A model generated the notes under the pieces. That model saw only the letters and a list, made by a program, of their open reading frames with translations, did not search any database and had not been told where the DNA came from. A DNA stretch of 64,000 nucleotides, from assembly GCA_950022295.1 (NCBI GenBank), contig OX465601.1, positions 110,689,501 to 110,753,500 of the forward strand, read 5' to 3'. The stretch's first letter is position 1. Each line of letters starts with the position of its first letter. The DNA is from Bromus sterilis (taxonomy: Eukaryota > Streptophyta > Magnoliopsida > Poales > Poaceae). Shown here one piece after another: positions 34,006 through 45,356 of the stretch. A program made the translations under genes and the position numbers.

Positions 34006-37000
34006 CAAATGCATGTTTCCTCGATATTTTGGTTAAGTCCAAAATCCTTTGATCATCCATCAAAATGAGAATTCAGTTTACGAGACACTAGTATCCATAT
34101 GTTTTTTCAAACCTTCTTGTTGTACCAATTACAACACTTCTTCAAATACAGGATTTGAGGAAGTCACGGTATTGATAACAATCCTGGATCAATCGTAGTG
34201 AATATCCCTTTGACTCAAGCATTGCTACACATTGTAGTCAACCCAATGAATTTGTTAGAAACAATCTTTGTGACAAACCAATCTTGACGTCCCTTTGATG
34301 TTCACATTTATTCCTCATAACTCTGAAGTTATTGTGAATATCAAGTAACCTCCTTACTTGATAATATTCAAGCAATCTTAACTGTAACTCAACATAGGAT
34401 TTCATGACTCATAGTCATATCTCGTACTTAGGTCCACCATCGCTTCTTTGTAGTTCGTAGGAATGTCTTGTTCCATTAACATGACAAGTGAATCATGAAT
34501 ATCATTTTGCACCAGGGGAAAATATATATTCTTGAATCCTACCTTTCTCAGTAAAAGCTCCCATCAGAAGATCATGATCATTATCATTAGTTTCTCCTCT
34601 TATTGTAGAGCTTTGCTTCCAGAACATATTCCATTGCACTACTATGACATTTTGGAGGCAAGGTCAATTACCTTGGTTGAACTTTCACTTTTCTTCCATT
34701 ACCACATTTATCAAGAACAATTCTTGACAAACACCAAACATAGCATTACAAGTTTTGGTCCTTTTGGTTCTAGTTGTGGAAGATGCATCCATAGTTGTCT
34801 AAGGATACACTACAAAGATAATTTATCTTACATAAATCAAGCTTCCTAGAAACCACAACACACCATGACATATATAGTGTTGGTTTCCACGAACTCAGAT
34901 GGTTCCGTATGCTGAAGTGAGTGTTTGCATATTAAATTAATAACTCTAAACAATAATAACGTAACTTGGTAAGAGATAACTTAGACCATACACTTTTCGA
35001 TAGAATATGATCACAATGTTTAGGCACGTCAATCATATTGAAGTGTCTCAATACATTGCAATTTGTGGAACAACTTTCACACAAGTCTTTATGCCCAAGA
35101 CTAACTCAAAACATTTGTCACTTTGATCAAATCGTAGAGACTTGTCTTTCTTGTTAATTTAATATCCATCTTTACTCTGAAATCCATTTTGATCATATCA
35201 AATTATTTCAGCCTCATGTTTCATTAGTGAATAGAAATATTCATCTAAGTCCACATACGAAGTCCACGAAATAATGAAATTCACCACAGGCTGACATACG
35301 ATACATCACAATGTATGATATTGAACAATCAGTACACATTCTGTTTACCAGAATGCGAGGTTTTAGTCATGTCACCTAAAAGTCATGGTTTGTATGTGTC
35401 AAGAGATCAAGTATCTTAAGACATAATCATACCATTCATGACTTAAACTGTAGATTCATTATTAAGCCTGGATATTTCTTGGCATTACAATATTTCTTAT
35501 AAATGATCAAACAAATATCATCAATATAAGAATAACTCATTCATAATCGTAATGTGACCATAAGAGATATCATTCATAAAAGGAGAACAACTGACTTGTT
35601 TCTCACTAATATGAATAATTGTCTTCGCGAGATGCAAGACACCCTAATAAAGTCCTCATTCAAACGATCATAAAATTTATTCATATGTTAATCAATTGAT
35701 AGATGTAGAGGGAGAGTGTTGTCGACCATCAACTATCTTGATTGCCGTCAGCACACATTGTCTCCTCATCCCTTGCAAGTCACTCTCAAGCAGTAAGTTC
35801 AAGCATCGAATACTTAATCAACCACAATTAGTGTTTCGTGGGAAAGGCATTTATAACTCGTATATCAAATATACCTTCTCCGTCAATGACCACTCCTGCA
35901 TTGGTTCTACTCTTAAAGTTCTTGACTTTAACCATGACCTCATGACAGGTGAACGATTCTCCTTCATGACATAGTCCCGACATGGTCTTTGTAACTGGGA
36001 GGAAGCGGATGCAACTCCCCAGTTATCGCAAAGTAACCAGTCATTCAGTAGTCCCAGTTATACACAAGGTGTTCCATGTATCTTATACATTTTCCAAGTG
36101 ACTTTCTCAGAAGGTTGTTGCTTCCACCATAGTTGAAAGAAACCCCGTCCATATACTCATATTCCATTACTCTGATTTGTGACCAAGTGCTTTCAAGTTC
36201 ACCTAGCACGTCATACGTGTTGGTTAACATGCATTCAAAATTCAGATTGCATAGAATGAATTATGGTGTATTGGACAGTCATTCATAAGTGACGGTGAGT
36301 GCGATACTCATCATCATCTTCCTTGATTACGGAGTTGTCAGGTGTATCTCCTAGCAGTTCTTTGTATTATGTTTAGCAAGTCATTACTAATGAGTATGTC
36401 TCTAATGGTGTTGGTACACATCAATGAAGTAAGACCCATTTACCTTAAGTTCTATCATACTAAAAGAGCCATAGTTCTAAACATTGGTATGCCGTTATCT
36501 ACAATGATATTTGCTAAGACATGAAGATTAAGTTCATAATATGGAGTTCATGTTTCAAAAAAAAATTCTGGAACTCCCACTCATACAAACATCCCTCATA
36601 GTTTATTCTAAGTGATTACACGATCCTTGAACACCATACCTCCCCCGATCGTCACGGCCATCAGTATGTTGTTCAAGGTAGGCCATCATGCCAATCACAT
36701 CATCCATGTGACTCATGCTCGACCTTTCGGTCTCTTGTGTCCCGAGGCCATATCATATACATATGCCAGGCTTGATACACCCACCTCATGTGAACGAAAA
36801 AATGTTTGACACACGTGTGACACGTGGTGCCTCCATAATGTAGAACTTTCCAGGTGGTGCTCACTAGGGTAAGGACACTATGTTGGTTTTAGTAAGGGAT
36901 CATCCTATTATGCTACCGTCGTATATCTAACATATTAGCAAAGCAGGATGCAACATAAATCATACATGCTATGATTCCCCCTTACATGCAAATTAAAGTT

Positions 37001-37380
37001 AAAACGCCTTTCTACTTTATCTTTTGCAAGTTTTACGTGGCTGCTAGGGGTTTCGAGAAAAGAACCGTTTCTATCCTACGAAAACAAGCCACAACACCAA
37101 TCCACAATTGTCTCTATTACACCCCTGTCGGGGCCCTCCGTTGCAAACATCGTCACATCGCTAATGCAGAGAGACAGACACCCCCCAGCCACTTTATATG
37201 GTACAAGCCATATGTCAAGCGTGGAACCAGTCTCGCGTAAACGCGTAAGGTCGGTCGGGGGCCACTTCATCAAACATTGCCGCAACGCTAAATGAGTACA
37301 CGTGAGAGGGTAACAATTGGAGAATTGATGCCCACATACTAGATGTGTTCTATCCGTACAATACATCTACGCATAGCCTT

Positions 37381-37392
37381 GCTCTGATACCA
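37381..37392 (-). other. Right arm primer-binding site (tRNA-iMet type)
   Basis: Complement reads tggtatcagagc, one base from the LTR end at 37394. Intact form. Confidence 0.85.
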
Positions 37393-37393
37393 C

Positions 37394-39175
37394 TGTTGGA
37401 GTTCGGGGCAGAAAACACAAATTTTTCATAACCTACGAGACCCATACCCAAGACCTATGCTATGGCGATGCAAGTAACAGACAAAAATAGATCACATACC
37501 ATTATGTAGTCCGTTAAGCGGGAAACGTTCCCGCATGAACGTGGTTGGTGTAGTCGTACCGGTAATCCCCGATGCCGCGCACATCCACGATGACTCCTGT
37601 AGCCACCCGATCCTTGTAGACCGATGACGGGATTACGTCCCCGTCGGAACGTTGCTGATGAAGACCTCGCGATACGACCACGACGATGAAGTAGCACCAC
37701 AAGTGTAGTGCCTCGCGGGATTATACACATACAGTATACCCGACGTCCCTCCGGGCTCCGAACCAGTAGAGCAGCGGAAAGAAGATGGATTCGGATCCCG
37801 ATTCCAGCAGCACGACGGCGTACGTATGGTGGAGAAATCCCCAACCAAGTGTAGACTCCAAAGAAGGGGATTCCACTCGAGGAAGGAGAAAAGGAGGAAG
37901 AGAGAACTTCAATTGTTGAATCAAAAGGGCACCCCTGCCCCTCCTTATATAGTCCAAGGAGGGGTGGGATCCTCCCTCCCTCCCCGAGGTGGGACTAATC
38001 CCACCAAAGGGGGGAGGTGCGCCGGCCTAAGGAGGGGGTGGGCCCCTCCCTTGGCTCCAAGCCCAAGGGGGGAGGCTCCCCTCTCCCCTAATGGGCCCTT
38101 AGAGGCCCATACACCTTTTTAATTCATTTTTAATTTATTTAAATACATTTTAATATTTAATTCAGATAATTAAATAATAAAACATATATTAAATATATTT
38201 TGAACCTTTAAAAATACCCGGAACTACTTCCGGCCTTCATCGGAACAATTCCGGCCATCACCGGAACAATTCCGGTGTTCTCTCCAATTTCTCCGGTGAT
38301 CCCGAATCAATCCTTACTGCGTCGAGTACCCTTAAGTTCACACCCTCGGTCCGAGAAACAACAGACATGATCGAGACAATTCTCATTGATCAATGAATAA
38401 TCAATTGGACCTGGTTACAATCCTTGATAGCCCCTGCGCTTCCATCGAATGAACTTCAATCGCTGTTGGATCCGTTAACCGTGTGCCTGTTCCCTTTGTC
38501 CTGTGGTACTTTGCTTGTCCGAGGTTTGATTATCGGTATCCAATATACCTAGTTCGTCCTCGTTCTCAACAAACAAGTTTACTCGTTCCCATGATATTAC
38601 AACTCCGTGACCTAATCACACGTTTGCAAACTTTATGATGTAACATCACCGACTGGGCCCAGAGTACCTATCCGTCACACGGATGGACAAATCCCGCTTT
38701 GATCTATTTGCATACTCATCAACCATCTATTTCGGAATACCCAAAGTGCACCGTTATGGCCAGCATATTTCAGTCAGGCGGTGGGATACAAATCAAAGTC
38801 TCCTCATAGATGACAATTACGTATGATCATTACGGTCAAAGGATCTGGTCACTACGTTATAGTTATCGCAATGTCGAACTATGTGACTTGATCACATCGC
38901 AACACTTCTAGTGGGTGTATGTCCATCATATCATTATCCAATGATATGACTCCATTGTCAACAGACGCCATTGTCTCATGATCAGGAAACCTTGATCATC
39001 AATCGCCCAATGGACTAGTATACTAGGGTTAACTAGGGACCTGGTTGTTTGTATACCACACCTGTATTAATGTTTCCGCTTAATACAGTTATAACATAGT
39101 ATCAAACGTATTATGAACTAATGGAATATGCTCGATAAAACATATTTTATTTGCCTCTATGGCACATTCCCAACA
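37394..39175 (-). repeat. Right arm 5' LTR (1782 bp, reverse)
   Basis: Complement starts TGTTGGGAATGTGCC and ends CCGAACTCCAACA. TATA box on the minus strand at 37944-37951. The flanking bases ttaag (39176-39180) have no partner in the window. Confidence 0.93.
37944..37951 (-). promoter_or_regulatory. Right arm LTR promoter, pointing into the palindrome
   Basis: Complement of cttatata gives tatataag, as in the left arm. It faces the left promoter across about 12.4 kb. Confidence 0.7.
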
Positions 39176-39360
39176 TTAAGGCAGTTGTATGCCGATTGTA
39201 TGAGATGTTGTATCCTTGTAGCTGTAATGTTGTGATATCATGTTGGAAATCCGGGGCATATGGCATTGTCATATGTCGCGGTGGGACCGATATGTACTTC
39301 ATCCCCGGATCTGGATGGAAACATCTAGATCTGGAACAGTACCGCATATCGGGCCTTACA
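39176..39360 (+). repeat. R2 5' LTR, right piece
   Basis: Matches the last 185 bases of the 3' LTR (43538-43722). Between this and the left piece, LTR positions of about 1102-3576 are missing. Confidence 0.9.
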
Positions 39361-39363
39361 ACT

Positions 39364-39375
39364 TGGCATCAGAGC
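39364..39375 (+). other. R2 primer-binding site
   Basis: tggcatcagagc, the iMet-type site with one change (t to c), three bases after the LTR end as in R1. Confidence 0.8.
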
Positions 39376-39961
39376 CTTACGGACCGTAGGATCGTTCTCT
39401 GGCCGAAGTCGAATCTAGACAAAAACTATTTTGTAGTTACTAAGTTAGTTATTGGAGAGTAGATTCTTTTTCATCCTTAGCCATTCTCTGGTCAGGACAA
39501 TTGCCGTAAGTGTTTTAATTCTTGACTTATCCCCTTCAAACTTTAGGATCTCGAGAGTGTGGAGTTTTGGAATCGTTACAATGCCTTGCTTGCAGCGTAT
39601 GGTCTCGATTTCGATCTCAGGTTGGGGAATCCTGTAGTACCTTTAGTTCTTCCGACTCCGGATAACATCTTGGTCGTCTATTGACTTCATTCCTCTTGCC
39701 TAGTATCCTCACGATTTGAGTGAGAGTACTTCCCTTGATCGTCACTTTCAACTATCGTTCTTCCTCTTGATATCCCGATGGTTTCGTTTTCCGATGTTGC
39801 CATCTCTCTGCGGAAAAATCTCTCGACGGAGTTCGTTGTTCGACATGGAGCAGAGTCCCTTTTAGGTGGTGTTGAAGGACGTCGACTCTCTTTTATCTCC
39901 CCTCCTCTCCTCCGGATCGTCCAGGATATCGGGATGGGATCCCTTGTTGGTGGTGTTGTAT
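39376..39961 (+). other. R2 internal region (leader only)
   Basis: About 590 bases with no supported gene. The first part is homologous to the R1 leader at 5451-6060. The end, gggatgggatcccttgttgg, may hold the purine tract. Confidence 0.65.
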
Positions 39962-42900
39962 TGTAACAACCCAGATTTCACAAAAATTAAAATTTTTGTT
40001 TTCGGTGTAAATTGTTTGATTGTCTGTTTTGTTTGCGGTGTTTGCATCCCCGATTTATCGTTCGACGATTAATTTCCCCCCTCTTATCTCGTACCAGACG
40101 GAGACCGACCCTTGCCACCCTGACACTTGACCTTTGCGACACCGGGTTACGCCCGATCACCGTCGTGAAAACCGCACGAGACCAGCCGCAACCAACGGAA
40201 CGAAAAACCCCGTTTAATAAGTAAACTGGATATTTTTATAGCGTGCCGGAAAGTGTTCTCAGAACGGTTCCAGCACGAGGTGAACGCTGCCGGTTCGACG
40301 CGCTGATCGCGTAGTTTGAAGTTTTACCCGAATCGGAGGTCCTGCGGACCCTCGGCGGTCAGAAACGTAAACACCGCGCGCGCGAGAGAAAAACCAGGGA
40401 TGTTTTTGCAAATTGGCAGCCACCTGGGCTATATAAAGAGCACCACACTCCCCCACCTCTTTCTAGGGTTTCCCCTAGCAAAAATTGCAGCCACCCCCTC
40501 CACTTTGCCCCAATTTTTGCTTTTGCCTAATTTTCGTCCAAAACCTAGCCAGATTCATCCTGGACCGTCAGATCTCGCGATCCGACGGCCCAGGGAGCTC
40601 CCCAGCCAGCCCGCACCCAAGCTCCTCCCATGGAGGCTCTCCTCTCCTCCCGAGATGCGCCGCCCGAGCTGCCTCTGCTCCGGCCGTCGAGGCGCCGCCG
40701 TCCCCAGGTCACGGCCCCGCCTCCTCCTTCTCTCCTCCTTCTCCTCTCTCCCTTCTATCCTCATCTCTCTCTGCCGCAGGAGCCCTCGAGCAGCCACCGC
40801 CCTGGAGACCTTGCCGGCGCCTGCACCCAATGGATCCGGCCGCCTCGCCTCCGCCGCGCCACGATCTGCTCGCTCACGCGCCCGTCACGCCCAGCCGAAG
40901 TTCGAGCCTCCCCGCCTCGCCTCGTCCTCGCCGGAGGATGGCCGGCGCCGCCGCCCCTCCCGCTCGGGACGACCCGATCCAGTCGTCGGGAACCGCCCGC
41001 GTCCTGGCTAGCGCGATGCGCTCCCACGGGCCGCCTCCAGTGCCCGCGTGGGCCAGGTGCGCCCCAGCCGCGCGGCCCAAGGACCAGCGCCCCGACCACG
41101 TTCCTCCTCTGCGCCCTGGGTGCCCCCCAACTATCCCTCGCCCGCTGCTGTTGGGCCAGGCCCAAAGGTGAGGCGCCCCTGCTTTTTTTTCTTTGATGTC
41201 GGGCTCAACCCATAACTGTGTAGCGCCATGTGCGCAATATAATTAGTCTGCGCTCTCCAGTACCCACTGTTTCGGCCCAGTAGTTTTTTTTTCTGGTTTT
41301 ATTAATTGCAGATTGTGTTATAGTATTGCGATGCCCGTATCTTTTACGTAGCTCGGATCGCGACGCTTTAAACATGAAACTTGCTTAGAATTTTGTCTAG
41401 TTTAATAAAATGTGCTTTGTTGCCATGTTTGAACTTGTTAACTTGCTGTTTCAATGTTATTTACATCGCATGCCACTGTAACTTGTTTATTTAATAACTT
41501 TTCAACCGTTGCTCCGATTAAAATGTTCTTTACATGTAACTTGACTAGAATTGCATGTAGAATGTGTTTATGTTGCTCTTGCTTGCTAATAAAAACAATA
41601 AAGTATTGTTTAGGGCAAAAAAGTACCAAATGCAATAAATATCGTGGGGTCCGTAATAGTTGCCATGTATAGGTTTTACCCCCCACTTAAAGTGACTAGA
41701 TTAGATAGTTTATTTATGCTTCACCTCTTGTCATGTTTGTGTGCTATGCCATGCTTGAGTGATTTGCCATGTTAAAAATCTTTTCTCACCTTGTGTAGCT
41801 AAACAACTTGAACCCTTGTAAATGTGCGGTATTGTCGTGTGTGACGAGTACTCCACTTAACCTGTTAGTAACCGCTCTCAACGGTAGGTGCAATGTCTCG
41901 TGTTGTCTTATTTTTGATGCTTGCTCGTGTTTGCTTCATAGTAATAGAGTGCTTGCTCGTTGATTGCTTTCCAGTGTTTACCGTCTTGTGTGCTTCCGCG
42001 GGTACCTCTCGGCGACGATGCGAGCTTGCGATCAACTACACCTTCGGAACTCGACTTATCAACATGCAAGGACTATACATTACTTATGATCCATTCTATT
42101 TCAACCAGCGGTTTGCATGCTAGTCTAGGATAGGTTCGATGTTTGATCCTACCACATGTTTACAACCTCTTTTAAACCGATACAACCATGTCCCCTCCCA
42201 GCAAACCTTGTACTGCTATGTTACTATTGCTCGTTGCTCAGCCCCTGCTTAGTATGCATGCTTAGGATGCTACGATGTTACCCTGTTACTCCTTGGTTTG
42301 GGCTATCACACTATTATACTGTTGTTGATGATATGATTATTATAATGTTGACTAAATTCGACGAAAGATGGAAGGTTTAGGCTATCCCACCCTGACGCTT
42401 TGCTCCATTCGAGTCACCTAGGATCCGAGTTCCGGTTATTGGTTTTAAGACTGAGCGTGCCTAACCGCGTGTGGGATTTTATGGGGTCCCCTTTTCTTAC
42501 CTACCGAGCTTCAAACATTTCTAGAGGTGTCCCAAGCTGATTTACCATTTGAAAACCATGCATATATGTCTGTCGGGTCGCTCCTAGCAGATATCCTTTA
42601 AAACAACCCGGACCAGCGGAGACATGGTTTCCCTGTTGGTCCACCTTTGACCGGCGAGGCCCCGAGGCCTCACGTGAGGCGTCTCGGTAACCCAAACCCT
42701 ATTGAGACGGAAGAGTCCGATCCAAGAGCGTGGCCAGATTTTGGATTGGGTGTCGACTCCCCGGGGGCCACCCGGATTTGTTCGTTGTTAGTTAGAGGGA
42801 CCTATCGTTTCGGATCTCTTGGAACTAAATCATAAAATGGTTTCCTGTGATGGGTAGCAACTGAGAGAGATGGGTGTGCGTGCGTAGCTTTGTAATGGGA

Positions 42901-43722
42901 AGTTGGTACACCCCTGCAGGGTTAAATCTTTTCGAGAAGTCGTGTCCGCGGTTATGGACGACTTGAGACCTACTCCTTGTTCATAGACAACAACAATTGA
43001 GATAATCTTAATAACTTGATTAATGTGTGTGTGCCTTGACTGCTTCTTCTTCGTCGGGATGCGAAGAGGAGGACAAGGATAGGATAGGTGTTATGTTTGC
43101 GTAGTAGGTGGATAGCAGACTTGTTGGAGGCGATTCCTCATCGAATGTTTGGCTTCTTATCTTACTCTCTAGATCGTTAGCCACTTCAGAGATGCTAATG
43201 CGGCAGCAACCTCACCACTTACCCCATCCTTACCGTAAACTACTAGTTGTCCTAGAATGACGAGTGATGAAGTCCTTGCTGGGTCAGATGACCACTACAA
43301 TTGGATGCTGAGTACCTCTGTACTCATGATACTACCCCCAAACTCTTTTCATGGTTCTTGATCGACAACAGGTATGGTGATCGACGTTTCACGTGGAGAC
43401 TCGACGACGACTAGTTAGCCGGACCCCGGCGGAGGGCCTGGACCTGTGTGGTTATGGGGATAGATGTTTTTCTCTTTTCCACTAGGAATTTGATTGTAGT
43501 CTGTACTCAGACATGTATCTTCCGCTGATGTATTGTATTAAGGAAGTTGTATGCCGATTGTATGAGATGTTGTATCCTTGTAGCTGTAATGTTGTGATAT
43601 CATGTTGGAAATCCGGGGCATATGGCATTGTCATATGTCGCCGTGGGACCGATATGTGCTTCGTCCCCGGATCTGGATGGAAACATCTAGATCTGGAACA
43701 GTACCGCATATCGGGCCTTACA
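39962..43722 (+). repeat. R2 3' LTR (3761 bp, complete)
   Basis: Starts tgtaacaaccc and ends ggccttaca. TATA box tatataaa at 40430-40437. GC-rich leader to about 41200, then AT-rich. From about 42360 it is related to the R1 LTR (ttaaatcttttcg; gacttgagacctactccttg). Open frames such as 40316-41011 are compositional and not supported as genes. Confidence 0.93.
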
Positions 43723-43727
43723 TACAC

Positions 43728-44303
43728 CATCAAAGTGATGAATTTATCGAAGATGACAGTTTTTATGGGCAGATGAGAAGATCTAGTAACTGGTAGATGC
43801 AGGATAGGCGCCATCCTCTCACAGTGAAACCATCCTGATTCAACATCACTGAGTTTGAAGACGACAACGTTGATGCTTGGATCCAGAACTTGGAGCAATA
43901 CTTAGCGGCAACACGCACGCCTCTGAATCATCGTACCAAGCCTGCAGTTTCTTATTTGAAAGGCAGTGATATTGAATGGTGGAGAGCAACAGGGTTTAGA
44001 CCACCTAATATTCCTTGGCATCGATTTTGTGCTCACTTGACTGAAAGATTCTCTCTCACTTCAGTATGTGAAAATGTCAGAAGCTTTCATGCCATCAGCC
44101 AACAAGGAACACTCACTGATTATATCAGAGACTTTGAGCATGGTCTTAATTTAACGAGAAGGGATAATCCGGCCATACCAGATGATTACTACCTCAACCG
44201 TTTTATAGCTGGGCTTCACCCCTGCATTCAGAGTCACATAGAGTGTCTAAAGCCTAAAGGCATTCAGTCTGATATGTGGTATGCCAGAAGAATGGAAAAA
44301 TAG
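43728..44303 (+). pseudogene. gag: R3 gag, capsid part
   Basis: Continues the gag frame after R2. The core reads FEDDNVDAWIQNLEQYLA, the segment PAVSYLKGSDIEWWRA, then TLTDYIRDFEHGLNL, typical of chromovirus capsids. A TGA near 43835 interrupts it before FNITEFEDD. Downstream, in another frame at about 44430-44490, is the zinc knuckle CREPWVPGHRQVC. Gag is therefore broken by at least one stop and one frameshift, apart from the R2 insertion. Confidence 0.75.
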
Positions 44304-44679
44304 CCATTGCACAACAACCCAGATCATACATTCCGCAACCAAGAAGACAAGTACTTTTTGATCCCAGGAAAGCCCCTCCCCCGGTGTCGCATACAGAAAT
44401 GCTATTATACAGCAAGCAAAGATTAACCAAGTTTTCTATAAATGTCGAGAGCCATGGGTCCCTGGCCATAGACAAGTTTGTAAGATGGGCCAAAAGGCTC
44501 AGATTTAAGCTCTTGAAGTTCAAGAAGAAGATCAAACTAAAATCATTTATGTAACTGACTATGAGAATGCTGAACATGCTTTGGCAGATAAGGGAGATGA
44601 ACAGGAAGTCCTGTAAGTTTCCATGCATGCAGCTCTGGGCATAGGAGTTGCCAAAAATACATACATAGTTTATATCAAA

Positions 44680-45356
44680 TTTGGAAATTAGCTGGCCACT
44701 GCACTAGTTGATAGTGGCAGTACCTCCACCTTCATCTCCCATGATATGGAAGATAAGTTAAAAACCAAACCTGTTCGTGCCCCTAGAGTGAAAGTTCAGG
44801 TGGCAAGTGAAGGTATTCTTTGGATTGAATTCACATGTGACAATTGTCCATACACCATGCAATGGCAGAAATTTATGGGCACCTTTAGAGTCCTCAAACT
44901 CAAAGGATATGATGTTATTTTGGGGGTAGACTGGCTCAAAAGGTATAGTCCAGTACAACTGGACCACATTAAAATGGAGATGAAAATCACTACATCTCCT
45001 GAGACTATGGTCACATTTGTGGATGAAACTGTCCCAATGGTGCAACCAAGAGTGGTTCCTCATACTGCTGACAAGTTACTGGACCAGGTGGTATGTGGAC
45101 CATTCCTTTACACAAATGAGTGTCAGACTGAGGCAATAGTTGCTATTCCCTATTCCCCTGAATTGCAAGAGATCATTGACCAATTTCAGGGAGTATTTAG
45201 AGATCCACAAGGATTTCCTCCTGCTAGATTTTGTGACCGCAAAATACCTCTTATACGAGGTGCAAAGATTGTAAACCAGAGAGCCTATAGGATGGCCTAT
45301 CATCAGAAAGATATACTAGAGAAAATAATCAAAGAGTTACTGAGAACTATGGTTAT
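44680..45356 (+). pseudogene. pol: R3 protease and RT N-terminus
   Basis: ALVDSGSTSTFISHDM carries the aspartic protease triad D-S-G. The frame runs through VILGVDWLKRYSPVQLD to the RT entry region (NQRAYRMAYHQKDILEKI), then meets the R4 insertion at 45356. The frame joins 55523 (VIQTSTSPYSSPALLV) exactly when R4 and one gttat are removed. A stop lies just before ATALVD. Confidence 0.82.
45352..45356. repeat. R4 target-site duplication (gttat)
   Basis: Matches 55518-55522 on the other side of R4. Confidence 0.9.

Larger units (their letters stand above)
24283..39175. repeat. 14.9-kb palindrome of two tail-to-tail copia elements
   Basis: The left arm (24283 to about 31761, plus) and right arm (about 31770 to 39175, minus) are near-complete copies of the same element joined inside their 3' LTRs. 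The centre has fewer than ten unpaired bases. Arms differ by scattered substitutions: the matching 61-residue frames at 27314-27499 and 36045-36230 differ at four residues. Outer flanks are ggcgc at the left and ttaag at the right, so no shared TSD. Confidence 0.95.
31770..39175 (-). mobile_element. Right arm: BARE/Angela-type non-autonomous copia element (reverse)
   Basis: Read on the minus strand: 5' LTR 39175-37394 (1782 bp), PBS 37392-37381, internal 37380-32737, and a 3' LTR fragment 32736 to about 31770. It carries the same relics and the same YVxDI array as the left arm. Its internal region is about 55 bp shorter. The PPT region (caagtgggagac on the minus strand) is at 32737-32748. Confidence 0.92.
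23182..43722 (+). mobile_element. R2: large-LTR non-autonomous gypsy element carrying the palindrome
   Basis: R2 has a damaged 5' LTR (23182-24282 plus 39176-39360), a PBS, only about 600 bp of internal sequence, and a 3761-bp 3' LTR (39962-43722). TSD tacac. It encodes no gag or pol. The leader and the 3' third of the LTR are related to R1, so it probably relied on R1-type proteins (inference). The 5' LTR holds the 14.9-kb inverted pair 24283-39175. Confidence 0.92.

Noticed and set aside
24283..39175. A CRISPR-like or satellite explanation for the repeated sequence in the palindrome
   Set aside because: The repetition is fully explained by two LTR elements in opposite orientation. There is no spacer-repeat periodicity apart from the short YVxDI array.
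24283..39175. A single composite element inserted once
   Set aside because: No common TSD (ggcgc versus ttaag) and 2.5 kb of target lost. Arms differ by scattered substitutions.
40316..41171. Frames of 188-231 codons in the R2 3' LTR leader, with counterparts at 23705-24301
   Set aside because: Pro/Ser/Arg-rich and open in three frames, and the two LTR copies differ by small indels without frame conservation. LTR leader, not a gene.
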